A DNA stretch of 64,000 nt from Bacillus tuaregi. Its GTDB lineage: Bacteria > Bacillota > Bacilli > Bacillales > Cytobacillaceae. The notes under the pieces were generated by a model that had not been told where the DNA came from, ran no database searches, and saw nothing but the letters and a program-made list of their open reading frames with translations. A program made the position numbers and the translations under genes. The stretch lies in contig NZ_LT629731.1 in the NCBI RefSeq assembly GCF_900104575.1, positions 1,409,051 through 1,473,050 of the forward strand. The letters run 5' to 3'. Every line of letters starts with the position of its first letter. Positions within the stretch are counted from its first letter, which is position 1. Positions 35,293-43,899 of the stretch are shown here, piece by piece.

Positions 35293-35487
35293 ATGATTAT
35301 GAAGCAATATAAACTAAAAAGGCCCTTCAAAGGCTATAAAAAAGGAACAGCCTTTTACCTGATTGCTCAATCTGAGTTTATCGGAGTGAAAGAGTTTGTC
35401 CTGCGAACGGATGATTTATCGAATCGGATATCGGTGAATGAGAGTGAGTTTATCAAGTATTTTATTTTTATTAAGAAAATTATCTAA
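35293..35487 (+). CDS. Hypothetical small protein, 64 aa
   Basis: Begins MIMKQYKLKRPFKGYKKGTAFYLIAQSEF and has a beta-rich pattern (FVLRTDDLSNRISVNESEF) like small Bacillus proteins of unknown role. ACGGAGCC precedes the ATG. It ends 16 bp before the start of the MerR-fusion gene and may be co-transcribed with it. No family recognised. Confidence 0.55.
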   Translation: MIMKQYKLKRPFKGYKKGTAFYLIAQSEFIGVKEFVLRTDDLSNRISVNESEFIKYFIFIKKII

Positions 35488-35503
35488 CAGCAAGGGGGGA
35501 ATC

Positions 35504-36274
35504 ATGATGTACGATAATCTCTTAAATATATCGGAAGCAGCAAAGCTATTGGGAGTTTCGCCCAGCACACTACGAAGATTAGAAAAGAACGGCTATATTG
35601 AAGAATATGGACTCAAGGTTATCTATACACCAGGAGGCCAGCGAAGGTATATGACAGATGAAATTCAGCAGCTTTTTTCTAATCAAGGGTTTTCTGGACA
35701 AATTGGATTTGGTGAAAAACCGGCACTATTAATCCGTGACTTAACGATTGCCTTTACCGATCCGCATTCGCAGTTATCTATTAACGTTGAAAATCAAATA
35801 GAAGCGACGAAACAGCTAGTTGAAGCAGCGCAGGAACATCATATACCGATCATTTTTAGTCAAACAATCTATCAATCTGATCATAAGGTTTCAAGGCTTT
35901 GGTGTACCAAGTTTCCGTCACTGCAAATATTAGATCCACAAAGCACATGGACGAATCTTCATCCGGAGCTCAGCGGCTATTCATATGATATCATTAATCC
36001 TACCGTATACATTACGGATATACATAACGAAGAAGTGAACACCTTTTTAAAGGAAAAGGATGTGGATACCCTTATTCTGGCTGGGGCTACGACAAGCGGA
36101 AGTATTAGAGCAACGGCAGTAGACGCCCTGCAAAGTGGGTATAGAGTCATGATTCCTAAGGAAGCAGTCGGGGACCGAAATCAGTCACTGCAAAACTCAA
36201 CGCTACTCGATTTAAATGCCAGGTATGCAGATGTCATTAGCTTAGACAAACTCTTAAAAAATATGAAAACATAA
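35504..36274 (+). CDS. MerR-type HTH fused to a catalytically dead isochorismatase-like domain
   Basis: A 256-aa protein. Residues 1-60 form a MerR-like DNA-binding domain (ISEAAKLLGVSPSTLRRLEKNGYI ... TPGGQRRYMTDEIQQLF). Residues 65-250 form a cysteine-hydrolase fold closely resembling the maleamate amidohydrolase encoded 3 kb downstream. The general-base Asp is kept (D79 in LLIRDLTIAFTD). The nucleophile Cys is Ser200 (GATTSGSIRAT versus GCTTSGCIRAS), and the lysine region VKKYASAF is replaced by VYITDIHN with no Lys. It should therefore bind a pathway ligand without hydrolysing it, and act as the regulator of the downstream genes (inference). AAGGGGGGAA precedes the ATG. Confidence 0.85.
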   Translation: MMYDNLLNISEAAKLLGVSPSTLRRLEKNGYIEEYGLKVIYTPGGQRRYMTDEIQQLFSNQGFSGQIGFGEKPALLIRDLTIAFTDPHSQLSINVENQIEATKQLVEAAQEHHIPIIFSQTIYQSDHKVSRLWCTKFPSLQILDPQSTWTNLHPELSGYSYDIINPTVYITDIHNEEVNTFLKEKDVDTLILAGATTSGSIRATAVDALQSGYRVMIPKEAVGDRNQSLQNSTLLDLNARYADVISLDKLLKNMKT

Positions 36275-36285
36275 TACCCTTCATA

Positions 36286-36323
36286 AACCGTGAATGATCA
36301 TAGATATCATCATGGTTTTTTTA
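36286..36323 (+). terminator. Terminator after the MerR-fusion regulator
   Basis: Stem AACCGTGAATGAT / ATCATCATGGTT, imperfect, followed by TTTTTT. It separates the regulator transcript from the catabolic operon. Confidence 0.78.
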
Positions 36324-36346
36324 TTCAATAAAAAATATTCTGAATA

Positions 36347-36375
36347 TTGACATAAGTATAAAAAAAGTATAGAAT
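36347..36375 (+). promoter_or_regulatory. Promoter of the first monooxygenase operon
   Basis: -35 TTGACA (36347-36352), 17-bp spacer, -10 TAGAAT (36370-36375). The same -35/-10 pair and spacing recur before the second monooxygenase copy. Confidence 0.72.
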
Positions 36376-36386
36376 AACAAATGTGG

Positions 36387-36421
36387 TAAGTTTGGTAAGT
36401 TTGATTAACTTATATTAACTT
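36387..36421. promoter_or_regulatory. Candidate operator: repeated TAAGTT/AACTTA half-sites
   Basis: Two direct TAAGTTT half-sites (36387 and 36396) face two inverted TTAACTT half-sites (36406 and 36415). The inner pair is TAAGTT-N5-AACTTA. It sits just after the expected transcription start of the operon. Binding by the MerR-fusion protein is a guess. Confidence 0.5.
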
Positions 36422-36497
36422 TACAAAGTATGAGAAGTTTTGGTGAAAACGAATAATCAATGTAAAATCATATTCTAATTGAATGGGAGATGAAGGC

Positions 36498-38003
36498 ATG
36501 GAAAACACTCAAATCATTTCAAAGTATTTAAAAACAGGTGAAATGTATAAAGAAAGTCTTCGTGATAATCGAACCGTCTATTATAAGGGTGAATTAATTC
36601 CGGATGTAACTACCCATCCGGTGACTAGCGGTGGTATTAATATCATGGCAAAAATTTTCGATGCCCAGCATCAGCCCGACTTAAAGGATACTCTTACTTA
36701 TATCAACCCCCAGTTAGGTGAACGTGTCAGTAAAGCATGGATGATTCCAAGAACGAAAGAGGAACTCAAAAGCCGTCGGGAATTAACAGATTTTGTGGCA
36801 AAAGAAACATTTGGTGTCTTTGGCCGTCCATTTGACTTAGCTCCGCTTGTTCCAGTTGGCATGGCAGCCCATCTTTCTAAATTTCGTGCAAAGAGACCAG
36901 AGTATGCAGAGAATGTGCTTCACTATATTGATTATGCACAAAAGAATAATCTAATGGGACCAGAGGTATTAGTTGACCCGCAAAATGACCGTTCGAAAGC
37001 GGCTGCAGGTGGGGCCCGTCTCTTTGAAAATGAGCTAGGAAGTCAAATTAAAGGTGGCAATTCTACTCCTGCATTACTTCGAGTAGTAAAGGAAACGGAG
37101 GAAGGCATTTATATCAGTGGAGCAAAGGCGGTAGGATCCGTAGCAGCACAAGGAAACGAGATGATCCTTTCCAATCTAATGCGTCCAGGTTTGCTGCCGG
37201 AGGAATCTCTATGGCTGTCTGTTCCGATTAATGCACCTGGAATCCATATTATCGCTCGTGAAACCGTTTCTACGGATCCTTCTAAATCCTATGATCATCC
37301 GATTAAATCTCGCGGTGAGGAAAGCGACTCCTTCCTTGTATTTGATAATGTCTTTGTGGAGAAATGGAGAATCTTTAATTACGGCGTACCAGAGCTGAAT
37401 GAATTATATGGTGAGGTTGTATTGGGTGTTCACTGGCACGTGCTTTCCCGTTTAGCAACGAAAGCTGAATTGTATGCAGGGGCAGCCCAGCTAATAGTCG
37501 ATGCCTTAGGAACAGGGAAAATTCCTGGCGTTCGCTCGATTGTCTCTGAAGTCATTCAATATGCTCAAACCTTAAGAGCCTATGTACTAGCCTCTGAGGA
37601 GCTGGCACAACTTACGCAAGACGAGGTCATGTGGCCGGATGTCAATATGCTAACAGCTGGACGCCTGTACGGGATTACAAACTATCCGCAAATTATTCAC
37701 CATCTCCAGGAATTATGTGGTCAAGGATTAGTGATGAGGTTCTCAGAAGAGGATTATGCCAACCCATTTATCAATAGCAAATTAGAGGAGCTTCTGTTTG
37801 GACATGAAATGACCTCTAAGCAAAAGAACCTATTAATGAACTTTATCTGGGACATTACAACAGATTCCCATGCAGGCCGTGTAGCATTATTTGAAAACGT
37901 TAATGCATTACCGGCACCACTTCTTCGCGAACGCCTCTATCATGAATACGACAGAACACCATTTATGAACCATATCCGTCAATCAATCGGACTACCGTTA
38001 TAA
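36498..38003 (+). CDS. HpaB/PvcC-family FADH2-dependent monooxygenase, copy A
   Basis: A 501-aa oxygenase component of a two-component flavin monooxygenase (4-hydroxyphenylacetate 3-monooxygenase family). Visible family segments are GVFGRPFDLAPLVPVGMAAHLSKF, DPQNDRSKAA and VKETEEGIYISGAKAVGSVAAQGNEM. The C-terminal helical region contains GAAQLIVDALGTGKIPGVRSIVSEVIQYAQTLRAYV. It needs reduced flavin, presumably from the reductase two genes downstream. Given its neighbours it probably hydroxylates a hydroxypyridine-type ring to 2,5-dihydroxypyridine (inference). ATG at 36498 follows GGGAG. It is nearly identical in protein to the copy at 40.26 kb. Confidence 0.9.
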   Translation: MENTQIISKYLKTGEMYKESLRDNRTVYYKGELIPDVTTHPVTSGGINIMAKIFDAQHQPDLKDTLTYINPQLGERVSKAWMIPRTKEELKSRRELTDFVAKETFGVFGRPFDLAPLVPVGMAAHLSKFRAKRPEYAENVLHYIDYAQKNNLMGPEVLVDPQNDRSKAAAGGARLFENELGSQIKGGNSTPALLRVVKETEEGIYISGAKAVGSVAAQGNEMILSNLMRPGLLPEESLWLSVPINAPGIHIIARETVSTDPSKSYDHPIKSRGEESDSFLVFDNVFVEKWRIFNYGVPELNELYGEVVLGVHWHVLSRLATKAELYAGAAQLIVDALGTGKIPGVRSIVSEVIQYAQTLRAYVLASEELAQLTQDEVMWPDVNMLTAGRLYGITNYPQIIHHLQELCGQGLVMRFSEEDYANPFINSKLEELLFGHEMTSKQKNLLMNFIWDITTDSHAGRVALFENVNALPAPLLRERLYHEYDRTPFMNHIRQSIGLPL

Positions 38004-38051
38004 AAAAATTTTCCTAACAGCTGGAAAAAATAAATAGGTGGGGGAGAAGGA

Positions 38052-38849
38052 ATGAAAAAAAATTATCGTATTGGCCTTGTTGTGCCTAGCTCAAACACCA
38101 CAATGGAAACGGAAATTCCCGCCATGCTTCAGCGAAAGCAGCAAATAGAGCAAGAAATATCCTTTACCTTCCATTCAAGCAGGATGCGGATGCAGAAGGT
38201 GACAAAGGAAGAGCTGAAATTAATGGATATTGAAAGCGACCGCTGTGCAGTAGAGCTTTCAGATGCAAGATGCAATGTGCTTGCCTACGCATGCCTTGTC
38301 GCGATCATGTGTCAAGGTCCTGGGTATCATATGGAATCAGAGCAGCGTTTGTTTAATCAAACGAAACAAAATCAAGCACCAACCCCGATTGTCAGCAGTG
38401 CCGGTGCATTGATTGAAGGGATTCAGGCCTTGGGAGCAAAGAAGGTTGCGATTATTACTCCTTATATGAAGCCATTAACAAAGCAAGTGATAGATTATAT
38501 TGAAGCAAGCGGCATTCAAGTGACCGATTCTATTAGTCTGGAAATTCCAGATAATCTCGAGGTAGGCCGCCAGAATCCAATGCGACTCGTGGAAGTCGTG
38601 AAAAATCTAGATACAAGCCAGGCTGATGCCGTTGTTCTATCTGCGTGTGTGCAAATGCCTTCATTGGAGGCGATTCAAATCGTAGAGGATGAAATTGGAA
38701 AGCCTGTGCTTTCTGCCTCTGTCGCAACCGTCTATAAAATTTTGAAGACATTAGAGTTAGACCCATATGTTCCAAATGCAGGAGCTTTGCTGTCCAGAAA
38801 AATGGTGGCAAATGCTTCAATAGAGAAGGGAGGTCGTGTTCATGAATGA
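38052..38849 (+). CDS. Maleate cis-trans isomerase (NicE-like, Asp/Glu racemase superfamily)
   Basis: A 265-aa enzyme with the two catalytic cysteines of maleate isomerase, C81 in LAYACLVAIM and C199 in VVLSACVQMPS. The N-terminal IGLVVPSSNTTMETEIP is also characteristic. It converts maleate to fumarate, the last step of the maleamate pathway. The start ATG has GGGGGAGAAGG upstream. Its end overlaps the flavin reductase start by 8 bp. Confidence 0.9.
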   Translation: MKKNYRIGLVVPSSNTTMETEIPAMLQRKQQIEQEISFTFHSSRMRMQKVTKEELKLMDIESDRCAVELSDARCNVLAYACLVAIMCQGPGYHMESEQRLFNQTKQNQAPTPIVSSAGALIEGIQALGAKKVAIITPYMKPLTKQVIDYIEASGIQVTDSISLEIPDNLEVGRQNPMRLVEVVKNLDTSQADAVVLSACVQMPSLEAIQIVEDEIGKPVLSASVATVYKILKTLELDPYVPNAGALLSRKMVANASIEKGGRVHE

Positions 38850-39333
38850 ATTACAAAAAAACTTTCGTGAATCTATGAGCCGTTTGGCTGCCGGGGTAAC
38901 GCTCGTCACTACCGAAATCGATGGGCGGCCATGGGGACTTACGGTAAGTGCAAGCTGTTCAATTTCCATGGATCCTCCGCTTATCTTAATTAGTCTTGCC
39001 AATACAAATGCCAGTACAAAGGCGATTATGGAAAATAACTGTTTTAGTGTTGCTCTTCTGGCACAAGATCAAATCGAAGTAGCGCTAAAGGGAGCAAAAG
39101 CAGGGGCGCCTAAATTTTTCGAGGAATTTACCGAAAGAAAAGGAAATGCCTATTACGATATTAAACAGGCATTAGCCAATATTCATTGTAAAGTAGATAA
39201 AGTAGTGGAGGCAGGAGACCATACGATTTTTATCGGATTAGTAGAAGAGGTTTCTTTAGGTGACGCACAAGCTCCATTACTATATTTTGACCGTCAATTT
39301 GGCGAATTTCAAACAGCTATCAAAAACAATTAA
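38842..39333 (+). CDS. Flavin reductase (HpaC-like)
   Basis: A 163-aa flavin reductase-like split-barrel protein. MSRLAAGVTLVTTEIDGRPWGLTVSASCSISMDPPLILISLANTNAS is the family signature, and GDHTIFIGLVEEVSLGDAQAPLLYFDRQFGEF is the closing segment. It supplies FADH2/FMNH2 to the HpaB-type oxygenases. GGGAGG precedes ATG at 38842. It overlaps the maleate isomerase gene, so it belongs to the same transcript. Confidence 0.9.
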   Translation: MNELQKNFRESMSRLAAGVTLVTTEIDGRPWGLTVSASCSISMDPPLILISLANTNASTKAIMENNCFSVALLAQDQIEVALKGAKAGAPKFFEEFTERKGNAYYDIKQALANIHCKVDKVVEAGDHTIFIGLVEEVSLGDAQAPLLYFDRQFGEFQTAIKNN

Positions 39334-39334
39334 T

Positions 39335-39376
39335 GATCATCATGGATTGGGATAATCCAATCTCACATGATGAGGG
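39335..39376 (+). other. Stem-loop before the amidohydrolase gene
   Basis: TCATCATG...GATTGG pairs with CCAATC...CATGATGA around GATAAT in the short gap between the flavin reductase and amidohydrolase genes. There is no T tract, so it may be a processing or stability element rather than a terminator. Confidence 0.4.
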
Positions 39377-39387
39377 AGGGCAGCCTG

Positions 39388-40047
39388 ATGGTACATGAAA
39401 TAGATGATCAAGCTTTCTTTCAAGAAAGAGGCTTCGGTAAAAGGTTAGGGTTTGGGAAGAAACCTGGTTTGATTGTAGTCGATATGATTCATGGATTTAC
39501 CAATCCATCGATGCCGATGGGGTCAGACCTATCACAGCAAATTGAAAAAACAAATCAACTTATCGATACCATGCATGCTTTGAAGCTTCCAGTATTTTTT
39601 ACAACCATCGCCTATGATGATGAAACGCTGGCAGATTCCGGGATATGGTATCAAAAAATGGAAGGGTTAAAAACCTTGAAAGCAGGTACAGAGGCTGTCG
39701 AGGTGGATTCCCGCCTGGACTTCCGTTCGGGTGATGGCCTGATTGTAAAAAAATATGCTTCTGCATTCTTTGGAACGGACCTTATCGCCCGTCTGAATGC
39801 CAATCATGTTGACACCGTTATTATTGTCGGCTGTACAACTTCAGGCTGTATTCGTGCTTCCACTGTTGATGCCCTGCAATATGGCTATCGTCCAATTGTT
39901 GTAAGGGATGCGGTCGGTGATCGCTCACAGGCGTCCCATGACCAAAGCCTATTTGACTTAGAGCAGAAATATGCGGATGTAATGAACACAGAGGCCGTCA
40001 TCGAATCCATTTCAACTAAATATCAATCAACTTCAATTAATTTTTAA
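39388..40047 (+). CDS. Maleamate amidohydrolase (NicF-like isochorismatase superfamily)
   Basis: A 219-aa cysteine hydrolase with an intact triad: D32 (GLIVVDMIHGFT), Lys 121/122 (IVKKYASAFFGTDL) and nucleophile C154 (GCTTSGCIRASTVDA). It resembles N-carbamoylsarcosine amidase and NicF. In the maleamate pathway it gives maleate plus ammonia. GAGGGAGGG precedes ATG at 39388. Its fold is mirrored, without catalytic residues, in the MerR-fusion regulator upstream. Confidence 0.88.
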   Translation: MVHEIDDQAFFQERGFGKRLGFGKKPGLIVVDMIHGFTNPSMPMGSDLSQQIEKTNQLIDTMHALKLPVFFTTIAYDDETLADSGIWYQKMEGLKTLKAGTEAVEVDSRLDFRSGDGLIVKKYASAFFGTDLIARLNANHVDTVIIVGCTTSGCIRASTVDALQYGYRPIVVRDAVGDRSQASHDQSLFDLEQKYADVMNTEAVIESISTKYQSTSINF

Positions 40048-40109
40048 AAAGATAGAGGGAATAGGTCTTTTTTTGAGAAAGGCTTATGTATACTACAAAG
40101 TTCAGAAAA

Positions 40110-40138
40110 TTGACACTATTATGTTAGATGGATAGAAT
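40110..40138 (+). promoter_or_regulatory. Promoter of the second monooxygenase copy
   Basis: -35 TTGACA (40110-40115), 17-bp spacer, -10 TAGAAT (40133-40138). Same boxes as for copy A, but the TAAGTT half-sites are not present. The 100 bp between it and the gene carry no other feature I can name. Confidence 0.68.
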
Positions 40139-40256
40139 ACAATTATGACTGCTATTGTAGGTTTATTTTAGGGATGAATGGCAGGCAGTATACAGCTTTG
40201 ATAGGAACATCCTGCTAGTGTAAATAATCTATTTTGATAGGGTGGGAGATGAAGGA

Positions 40257-41762
40257 ATGGAAAACATTCACGTAGTATCAAAGTATCTCAAAACAGGTGA
40301 AATGTACAAGGAAAGTCTTCGTGATAACCGCACTGTTTATTATAAAGGTGAATTGATTCCAGATGTAACAACCCATCCAGTCACAAGTGGTGGTATCCAT
40401 ATCATGAGTAAGATATTTGATGCCCAGCATGACGAAGCCACAAGAGATACCCTCACCTATATGAGAGAGGATATTGGTGAAAGGGTAACGAAGGCATGGA
40501 TGATTCCTAGAACGAAGGAGGATCTTAAAAGCCGCCGTGAATTAACTGATTATGTAGCTCGAGAAACCTTTGGTGTCTTTGGACGACCATTTGACCTGGC
40601 ACCGCTTGTTCCTGTTGGAATGGCCGCACATCTTTCTAAATTTCGTGAGAAACGTCCTGAATATGCCGAGAATGTCCTTCATTATATTGATTATGCACAA
40701 AAAAATAACCTCATGGGTCCAGAGGTTTTAGTAGACCCGCAAAATGACCGTTCCAAGGCAGCTGCCGGCGGTGCGCGTCTGTTTGAGAATGAACTGGGCA
40801 GCACGATTAAAGGTGCCAACTCTACACCTGCTTTACTGCGAGTGGTAAAGGAAACAGAGGAAGGAATCTATATTAGTGGGGCGAAGGCAGTTGGGTCGGT
40901 TGCCGCGCAGGGAAATGAAATGATTCTTTCCAATTTAATGCGCCCCGGCCTGCTGCCAGAGGAATCGTTATGGCTATCTGTACCGATTAACTCACCTGGT
41001 ATCCATATCGTCGCGCGTGAATCGGTTTCGGCTGATCCTTCCAAAGCTTATGACCACCCCATTAAATCACGCGGAGAGGAAACCGATTCCTTCTTAATTT
41101 TTGATAATGTGTTTGTTGAGAAATGGAGGATCTTTAACTACGGCGTGCCAGAGCTGAATGAATTATATGGTGATGTCATTCTTGGTGCTCATTGGCATAT
41201 TTTATCTCGTCTTGCAACAAAGGCTGAAATCTATGCAGGGGCCGCCCAGTTGATTGTCGATGCGTTAGGAACAGGGAAAATCCCTGGCGTTCGTGCGATT
41301 GTCTCAGAGGTCATTCAATATGCTCAAACCTTAAGAGCGTATGTATTAGCCTCTGAGGAGCTGGCAAAGCCAACCCAGGATGAAGTCATGTGGCCGGATG
41401 TTAATATGCTGACAGCCGGACGGTTGTACGGAATTACGCATTATCCGCAAATCATCCATCATTTACAGGAGCTTTGTGGACAAGGATTAGTGATGAGGTT
41501 CTCTGAAGAGGATTACAAGAATCCATTTATTTCCGGCAAGTTAGAGGAGCTTCTGTTTGGACGTGAAATGACCTCCAAGCAGAAAAACCTGTTAATGAAC
41601 TTTATCTGGGATATCACAACAGACTCCCATGCAGGCCGTGTCGCGTTATTTGAAAATGTAAACGCGCTGCCAGCACCGCTTCTTCGTGAACGCCTCTACC
41701 ATGAATATGACAGAACACCATTTATGAACCATATTCGTAAGTCCATTGGGCTTCCTGTTTAA
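40257..41762 (+). CDS. HpaB/PvcC-family FADH2-dependent monooxygenase, copy B
   Basis: A 501-aa paralogue of copy A. By eye roughly nine in ten residues are identical, with differences clustered near the N-terminus (DEATRDTLTYMREDIGERVTKA) and scattered elsewhere, while third-codon positions differ widely. Same start context (GGGAG, ATG). Its own promoter and a hairpin after it suggest separate control. It may act on a related substrate or provide dosage; it may also form mixed oligomers with copy A. Confidence 0.9.
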   Translation: MENIHVVSKYLKTGEMYKESLRDNRTVYYKGELIPDVTTHPVTSGGIHIMSKIFDAQHDEATRDTLTYMREDIGERVTKAWMIPRTKEDLKSRRELTDYVARETFGVFGRPFDLAPLVPVGMAAHLSKFREKRPEYAENVLHYIDYAQKNNLMGPEVLVDPQNDRSKAAAGGARLFENELGSTIKGANSTPALLRVVKETEEGIYISGAKAVGSVAAQGNEMILSNLMRPGLLPEESLWLSVPINSPGIHIVARESVSADPSKAYDHPIKSRGEETDSFLIFDNVFVEKWRIFNYGVPELNELYGDVILGAHWHILSRLATKAEIYAGAAQLIVDALGTGKIPGVRAIVSEVIQYAQTLRAYVLASEELAKPTQDEVMWPDVNMLTAGRLYGITHYPQIIHHLQELCGQGLVMRFSEEDYKNPFISGKLEELLFGREMTSKQKNLLMNFIWDITTDSHAGRVALFENVNALPAPLLRERLYHEYDRTPFMNHIRKSIGLPV

Positions 41763-41791
41763 GCAAAAGATTGAATTCTGCGGCATGATTG

Positions 41792-41818
41792 AAAAGGGGG
41801 CTAGTCCCCCTTTTAGCC
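41792..41818 (+). terminator. Hairpin after monooxygenase copy B
   Basis: AAAAGGGGG-CTAG-TCCCCCTTTT followed by AGCC. A strong GC stem with only a short T run, so termination may be partial. Confidence 0.6.
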
Positions 41819-41866
41819 TTTAAGTCTATAAAAATCCAGTTGATCTAAGGGAAGGGAGCAATTGAA

Positions 41867-42706
41867 TTGGTTGAACATACATCCTTTGAGGATTTATACG
41901 TAGAAGGACTGCAAGCAAAGATTCACCTTATTACAAAAGGGGATAAAAATGGCATTCCTGTCATTTTCCTGCCTGGAATTAGCAGCTACAGCTTATCCTT
42001 TCGAAAAATCTTGAATTTGATGCCTGACCACTACTATTGTTTATCAATGGACCCAAGGGGTAGAGGACTGTCAGATGCACCAAAGGAAGGCTACACCCTC
42101 CAGGATTATTCGGAGGACTTACTCAATGTAATCAATGCGATCACTGATAATCCCCATCCTCCAATTCTAGTCGGACACTCTATGGGCGCTAGAATAGCGG
42201 CAGCATTTGGCAGCCGTTATGGTTCACTTATTTCCGGCATCGTCTTAATTGACCCTCCGATTAACGGTCCGGGTCAAAGAGAGGTTTATCCAAATCCACT
42301 ATCTATGTTTATCCAACAAAAAGAAGCAGTAGACCAAGGGAAACTAGAACTTTTCCGCAGCTATTTTCCGTCCTTTACAGAAGAACAGCTGACAGAAAGA
42401 ATGGAAGAATATAAGAATAATAGCTTACAGGCCATCATTCAATCCTATGAATCTCTCCTAAAGGAACCTTTTCAAGTATATGTCAAACTGTTAACAACAC
42501 CAACCCTCCTGTTAGCAGCAGAGCATGGTGATACCATTCGCGAGAATGAGCTTCAGGTTTTAAAGCGATTGAACCCGGCAATGGAAACAGTGCGGGTGAA
42601 GGATGTTGCTCATATGATTTACAAGGATGCTCCAGAGGAAACAGTAGATTATATCACTTCTTTTGTTGATAAAATAATAAATCTAAAGGAAAGTGGTGTT
42701 TTATAA
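41867..42706 (+). CDS. N-formylmaleamate deformylase-like alpha/beta hydrolase (NicD-like)
   Basis: A 279-aa alpha/beta hydrolase. The nucleophile elbow is GHSMGARIAAAFG, the oxyanion region FLPGISSYSLSF, and the catalytic His is in KDVAHMIYKDAPEE. In the nicotinate pathway NicD removes formate from N-formylmaleamate. Its placement directly before a NicX homologue supports that role. The start is TTG with GAAGGGAGC upstream. Its stop overlaps the nicX ATG as TAATG. Confidence 0.82.
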   Translation: MVEHTSFEDLYVEGLQAKIHLITKGDKNGIPVIFLPGISSYSLSFRKILNLMPDHYYCLSMDPRGRGLSDAPKEGYTLQDYSEDLLNVINAITDNPHPPILVGHSMGARIAAAFGSRYGSLISGIVLIDPPINGPGQREVYPNPLSMFIQQKEAVDQGKLELFRSYFPSFTEEQLTERMEEYKNNSLQAIIQSYESLLKEPFQVYVKLLTTPTLLLAAEHGDTIRENELQVLKRLNPAMETVRVKDVAHMIYKDAPEETVDYITSFVDKIINLKESGVL

Positions 42707-43746
42707 TGAGTGTTCAGGATGAAATGATCTCTCTGTTTAAAAAGGAATTGGAACTATGCAAGCTGAAGCCGAATGAAACAGTGGCGGTTTTAACCTCTGG
42801 TGAGATTCGGGCGGATTACGCCAAAGCGTTCTTAGCAGCCGCCTCGCAAATTGGTGCCAATGCCTTTGAACTGAAGCTTCCACAAGCGGCCCGTGGAAAT
42901 GAAGGATCATTTGGCATCACACCGTTAACCGATAACCGAGTAGCGGTGGAATGCTTGAAAAAGGCCGACCTGGTCATTGATTTAGTCCTCTTGCTATTCT
43001 CGAAGGAACAGCTGGAGCTTCAGGAAGCCGGCGTCAGAATATTAATGGTTGTGGAGCCCTTTGATGTCATTCAAAGAATGTTTCCGAAAGAGAGTGATAA
43101 GAAACGAGTTCTGTTTGCCACAGATCTTTTAAAGAATGCAAAGGAATTAAGGGTGACAAATCAGGCCGGTACGGATGTGACGTATCAATTAGGCCAATAT
43201 CCAATCTTGACGGAATACGGCTTTGCTGATGAGCCGGGAAGATGGGACCATTTGCCAAGCTGTTTTGCCGCAGCCACTTCAAATGATGGTGGGGTTGAAG
43301 GGGTGGTGGTGATGGATAAAGGAGATATCCTATTTCCATTTAACCGATACCTCCAGGAGCAGGTGACCTTCACCATCAAGGATGGCTTTGTGACCAACAT
43401 TGATGGCGGCTTTGAGGCGATGTTGATTAAGGATTATATGGAAAGCTTTAACGATTCTCGTGCCTATGCGATTTCACATATTGGCTGGGGGTTGAATGAA
43501 CGAGCCCAATGGCACAGTCTTGCCTTTGATGATCAAGTATTTGGCATGGATGGACGCGCGTTTTATGGGAATGTCCTGTTCTCCCTAGGGCCAAACTCTG
43601 AATTAGGTGGCAGCAATGATACCCCATGCCATCTCGACTTACCAATGAAAAATTGCTCGTTATATCTTGATGGGAGATTAATTGTGAAAGATGGCGATGT
43701 GGTCATCGAAGAAATGAAGCCAATCGATAGTCAGCTAACAAGATAA
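42706..43746 (+). CDS. 2,5-dihydroxypyridine 5,6-dioxygenase (NicX-like)
   Basis: A 346-aa protein of the NicX/aminopeptidase-T-like fold. Stretches LGQYPILTEYGFADEPGRWDHLPS, YAISHIGWGLNERAQWHS and GPNSELGGSNDTPCHLDLPMKNCSLYLD follow P. putida NicX closely, including the iron-binding His and the HxD pair in PCHLDLP. It opens 2,5-dihydroxypyridine to N-formylmaleamate with O2. This is the strongest pointer to a pyridine-type substrate for the cluster. Confidence 0.9.
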   Translation: MSVQDEMISLFKKELELCKLKPNETVAVLTSGEIRADYAKAFLAAASQIGANAFELKLPQAARGNEGSFGITPLTDNRVAVECLKKADLVIDLVLLLFSKEQLELQEAGVRILMVVEPFDVIQRMFPKESDKKRVLFATDLLKNAKELRVTNQAGTDVTYQLGQYPILTEYGFADEPGRWDHLPSCFAAATSNDGGVEGVVVMDKGDILFPFNRYLQEQVTFTIKDGFVTNIDGGFEAMLIKDYMESFNDSRAYAISHIGWGLNERAQWHSLAFDDQVFGMDGRAFYGNVLFSLGPNSELGGSNDTPCHLDLPMKNCSLYLDGRLIVKDGDVVIEEMKPIDSQLTR

Positions 43747-43799
43747 TACCTGGTTAATAGAGTTATGAGGTTAGTGCTATTTTTAAATAGGGCATCATG

Positions 43800-43837
43800 A
43801 GAGTGAGGGTACATATTCGCATATGTACCCTCACTCT
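43800..43837 (+). other. Perfect 17-bp hairpin between nicX-like gene and permease
   Basis: AGAGTGAGGGTACATAT-TCGC-ATATGTACCCTCACTCT, without a T run on either strand. It may be an mRNA processing or stability element, or a protein-binding palindrome. Confidence 0.6.
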
Positions 43838-43899
43838 GTCCATATAGAGCAATTTCATGGTGGTAGCTGAAACCCATTAAATGAAGAGGTGGTAGTGAA

